A stretch of DNA of 64,000 bases from assembly GCA_033485155.1 (NCBI GenBank), contig JAWQJJ010000001.1:186001-250000 (forward strand), given 5' to 3'. The position numbers and the translations under genes were made by a program. Every line of letters starts with the position of its first letter. Position 1 is the first letter of the stretch. Shown piece after piece: positions 61,538 to 64,000 of the stretch. The notes beneath the pieces were generated by a model. The model had not been told where the DNA came from. It made no database searches and saw only the letters and a list, made by a program, of their open reading frames with translations. The stretch comes from Methanomassiliicoccus sp. (GTDB lineage Archaea; Thermoplasmatota; Thermoplasmata; Methanomassiliicoccales; Methanomassiliicoccaceae).

Positions 61538-62365
61538 ATGAAGAAAATGAAGAATACGAAGATGATAGTGGCCATCGCGGCCGTGCTGGTCGTCGCCATG
61601 GTGGCGGTGGCGGCCGTGTCGATGAATGGCGGTAAATCGTCGGCGGCGAGCACTGAAGTAACTGTGTTCGCCGCAGCATCGCTCAGCAAGGCATTCACCG
61701 AAATCGGTGAGCAGTACGAAGCGGAACACAGTGGTGTAAAGATCAACTTTAACTTCGACGGATCCGCGAACCTGAAGACGCAGCTCGTCAACGGAGCCAC
61801 CGCCGACGTTTTCGCCTCAGCAGATAACAAGAACATGAACTTGACCCAGATAGCCGGATTGATGGACAATTCCACGGTCAAGACGTTCGTTAAGAACAAG
61901 GTGACAGTCATCATTCCATCGGGCAATCCTGCTGGCATAACCAGCCTAACCGACCTAACCAAATCAGGGTTAAAGATCGTCATTGGCGATACAACCGTGC
62001 CGATCGGAAACTATACCCGGACCATCCTGAAGAACCTTGACAACAGCTCCTCGGAGTTCACCGATTACGAGGCCAAGGTGATGGCCAACGTGGTGTCGCA
62101 GGAATCTAATGTGAACAACGTCGTGACCAAGGTGGCCTTAGGGGAGGCTGATGCTGGATTTGTTTACACCACTGACGCTGCTGGAGCCGGATCGAACGTG
62201 TCCCTGATCAGCATACCAGACGAGTACAACGTGATTGCGGTGTACCCCATCGGAGCGCTGCTGTCTACCACCCACTCTGCCGAGGCGATAAGCTTCATCG
62301 AGTACGTGCTGTCGACTGAGGGTCAAGCAATACTGTCCAAGTATGGCTTCATAACAGTGATCTGA
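61538..62365 (+). CDS. modA: Molybdate ABC transporter substrate-binding protein
   Basis: The 275-residue protein has an N-terminal membrane anchor (MIVAIAAVLVVAMVAVAAVS). The ModA domain follows, with VFAAASLSKAFTEIGEQYE, FNFDGSANLKTQLVNGATAD and VFASADNKNM. IGDTTVPIGNYTR and GEADAGFVYTTDA follow. It binds molybdate or tungstate outside the cell. It follows the AnfO-like gene by 69 nt without a clear terminator, so it may belong to the nif operon. Confidence 0.93.
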   Translation: MKKMKNTKMIVAIAAVLVVAMVAVAAVSMNGGKSSAASTEVTVFAAASLSKAFTEIGEQYEAEHSGVKINFNFDGSANLKTQLVNGATADVFASADNKNMNLTQIAGLMDNSTVKTFVKNKVTVIIPSGNPAGITSLTDLTKSGLKIVIGDTTVPIGNYTRTILKNLDNSSSEFTDYEAKVMANVVSQESNVNNVVTKVALGEADAGFVYTTDAAGAGSNVSLISIPDEYNVIAVYPIGALLSTTHSAEAISFIEYVLSTEGQAILSKYGFITVI

Positions 62366-62387
62366 TCCCGTCGGAGGAAACGGGAGA

Positions 62388-63230
62388 ATGTTCGATCAGC
62401 GCGTGGGAACGATCAAGGCCAAGGGGTGGAGATACGATCTGGAGCGCTATGCGCTGCGCTTCGCCCTAGGAGGCATGGTCATCGTGGCCATTGCCTTCAT
62501 CTCCATTCCTATAGCCTCTTTATTTTTGAGGATCGACCTCCAGGACTTCCTAGCCTCACTCAGTGATCCGGCGGTCATCGACGCCCTTTGGCTGAGCCTT
62601 CTGACCGCCACGGCCAGCACGGCCATAGTCCTGGCTTTCGGTACGCCGATTGCATATCTTAACGCCCATAACAACTACTGGGGGCGGGCTATCGTGGACA
62701 CCATCACCGACATACCAGCGGTCCTCCCTCCGGCAGTGGCGGGTCTAGCTTTGCTGATGGCATTCGGCCGGCGAGGGGTGCTAGGACAATACTTCCACTT
62801 GTTCGGGATCGACATCGCATTCACCACCACCGCTGTGGTGCTAGCTCAGGTGTTCGTGGCCTCACCCTTTTACATTCGGCAGGCGCGCATAAGCTTCCAG
62901 TCGGTCGACTCCCAGTTCGAGGATGCCGCCCGCACCATGGGCTCGTCCAGGTTGCGGACCTTTTCCCGCATCTCCCTACCATTGGCATCTGCCGGCCTGT
63001 TGTCCGGGGCCATAATGGCCTGGGCGAGGGCACTGGGAGAGTTCGGGGCCACCATAATGTTCGCCGGCAATATGCCCGGGAAGACCCAGACCATGCCTCT
63101 AGCGATCTACACCTCCCTCGAGGGGGACTTAACTCCCGCCCTGTCGATATCCATAATCCTGGTGGCAATTTCTTTCGGGGTCATCCTAGCGGTCAAATTT
63201 CTGGGAAGGAGGATGCCTAATGCCAGTTGA
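62388..63230 (+). CDS. modB: Molybdate ABC transporter permease
   Basis: The 280-residue protein has about six membrane helices, with IVDTITDIPAVLPPAVAGLA, VVLAQVFVASPFYIRQAR and the EAA loop FEDAARTMGSSRLRTFSRIS. AWARALGEFGATIMFAGNMP is typical of ModB. Ribosome site GGAGGAAACGGGAG precedes ATG 62388. It overlaps modC by 11 nt. Confidence 0.93.
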   Translation: MFDQRVGTIKAKGWRYDLERYALRFALGGMVIVAIAFISIPIASLFLRIDLQDFLASLSDPAVIDALWLSLLTATASTAIVLAFGTPIAYLNAHNNYWGRAIVDTITDIPAVLPPAVAGLALLMAFGRRGVLGQYFHLFGIDIAFTTTAVVLAQVFVASPFYIRQARISFQSVDSQFEDAARTMGSSRLRTFSRISLPLASAGLLSGAIMAWARALGEFGATIMFAGNMPGKTQTMPLAIYTSLEGDLTPALSISIILVAISFGVILAVKFLGRRMPNAS

Positions 63231-63981
63231 GGTTCGCATAACCAGGAGGCTCCGAGACTATGTCCTGAATGTCGACATGAGCGTAGGGGATGATGGAATC
63301 CATGTGCTCGTGGGAAGGAACGGCTCAGGTAAGACCACCATCCTCAGGATGATCGCTGGCCTTATGACTCCCGACAGCGGGCGGATCGTGGTCAACGGCG
63401 AGGTCTTCTTCGACTCCGAGGCCGGTATCGACCTTCCGGTCGAGGAACGAAGGACCGGGTTCGTGTTCCAGAACTATGCCGTGTTCCCGCACATGACCGT
63501 CCTCGAGAACCTAATCTTCGGTCTGAACGTGACCAGGAAGGAAAGGAGAGGAGCGACGGAGACCATCCGCCCGATGATGGAAGAATACTCTCTGTGGGAC
63601 CTGAGGGATGTCCGTGCGGCCAACTTGTCCGGGGGGCAGAGGCAGAGAGTAGCGTTGTTGCGGACCCTGATCCTGCGCCCGAGGATCTACCTGCTCGACG
63701 AGCCCTTGAGCGCTCTTGACGCTGCGACCCAGAATGTGGTGCGCAAGGACATCAGGAACCTGATAAGGGGCACGGGCACGCCTTGCATGATCGTCACCCA
63801 TGATGTGGTGGATGCCGTGGAGATGGGGGACACCGCCTGCCTGTTGGACAGGGGCAAGATCGTGAGCTCGGGAAGACCGAGGGAGGTCGTTCCGACCGGT
63901 GGGATGGAGGAGAGTAACCCCTTCCAGTCCTGGAACCCCGCCTCGGTCATGTCGACCACTGGACGGACAGTGTTGCTATGA
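63220..63981 (+). CDS. modC: Molybdate ABC transporter ATP-binding protein
   Basis: The 253-residue ATPase has Walker A GRNGSGKTT, Q-loop FVFQNYAVFPHMTVLENL, signature LSGGQRQRVALLRTL, Walker B IYLLDEPLSALDA and switch IVTHDVVDAVEMGD. It lacks the roughly 120-residue MOP domain found at the C-terminus of many ModC. The length is therefore that of archaeal WtpC/ModC lacking regulation by bound oxyanion. Its stop overlaps the next start. Confidence 0.9.
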   Translation: MPVEVRITRRLRDYVLNVDMSVGDDGIHVLVGRNGSGKTTILRMIAGLMTPDSGRIVVNGEVFFDSEAGIDLPVEERRTGFVFQNYAVFPHMTVLENLIFGLNVTRKERRGATETIRPMMEEYSLWDLRDVRAANLSGGQRQRVALLRTLILRPRIYLLDEPLSALDAATQNVVRKDIRNLIRGTGTPCMIVTHDVVDAVEMGDTACLLDRGKIVSSGRPREVVPTGGMEESNPFQSWNPASVMSTTGRTVLL

Positions 63982-64000
63982 ATGGACGGGCGGACATGAG
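63978..64000 (+). CDS. Start of the next gene (partial)
   Basis: ATG 63978 overlaps the modC stop in ATGA and opens a frame reading MNGRADM to the window edge. Overlapping starts are common in this operon, so a further gene probably follows. Too little is visible to name it. Confidence 0.4.

Overview
This window looks like chromosomal DNA of a euryarchaeon, most likely a methanogen-related Thermoplasmatota such as Methanomassiliicoccales. The placement is inference, because no methanogenesis or ribosomal marker is present. Archaeal signs are an intron-bearing tRNA-Asn, aTrm56, an archaeal Elp3, a two-ring VAT/Cdc48 ATPase, PRC-barrel proteins, and a nitrogenase operon with two PII-like genes (nifI1, nifI2) between nifH and nifD, as in methanogens. 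Many promoters are TATA-like boxes placed for leaderless or short-leader transcripts.

Layout. 0-9 kb: the end of a DUF1722 gene, a DUF2284 protein, tRNA-Asn, small regulators, a LemA/TPM membrane pair, an ABC exporter, a polyprenol kinase-like protein, aTrm56 with an HD-domain protein, and a PRC-barrel protein. 9-16.6 kb: thioredoxin, a thioredoxin-reductase-like flavoprotein with a degenerate pyridine-nucleotide site, an HTH regulator, an ABC importer of the SsuABC/NMT1 type whose binding protein appears circularly permuted, a divergent wHTH regulator behind a long dyad, and Elp3. 16.6-25.6 kb: a second PRC-barrel protein, a split RLAN plus ATP-grasp pair, a Vps62-like protein, Cdc48, a DUF89 phosphatase, a nucleotidyltransferase, a DMT transporter and an ACT protein.

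25.7-45.3 kb is a surface-glycan island. It holds GT2 and GT4 glycosyltransferases, a GT-C-like enzyme, two giant multi-pass proteins with large extracytoplasmic domains, a previously uncalled 33-residue gene linked by ATGA overlaps, and enzymes for activated D-glycero-D-manno-heptose (a fused GmhA-GmhB and an HddA-like kinase). One GT4 gene has its conserved N-terminus open only if translation passes an in-frame TAG. This could be pyrrolysine decoding or a mutation.

45.4-52.8 kb: a polar amino-acid ABC importer, a branched-chain aminotransferase, rubrerythrin, and a 2-oxoacid:ferredoxin oxidoreductase (fused gamma-delta, then alpha and beta). 52.8-64 kb: nifH-nifI1-nifI2-nifD-nifK-nifE-nifN, a thioredoxin-like [2Fe-2S] ferredoxin, an AnfO-family protein and modABC. 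The oxidoreductase could supply reduced ferredoxin, ModABC supplies molybdate, NifEN builds the cofactor, NifHDK reduces N2 and NifI1/I2 switch activity by nitrogen status. nifB is not in the window. The nif promoter region carries tandem palindromes, a TATA box and a hairpin leader.
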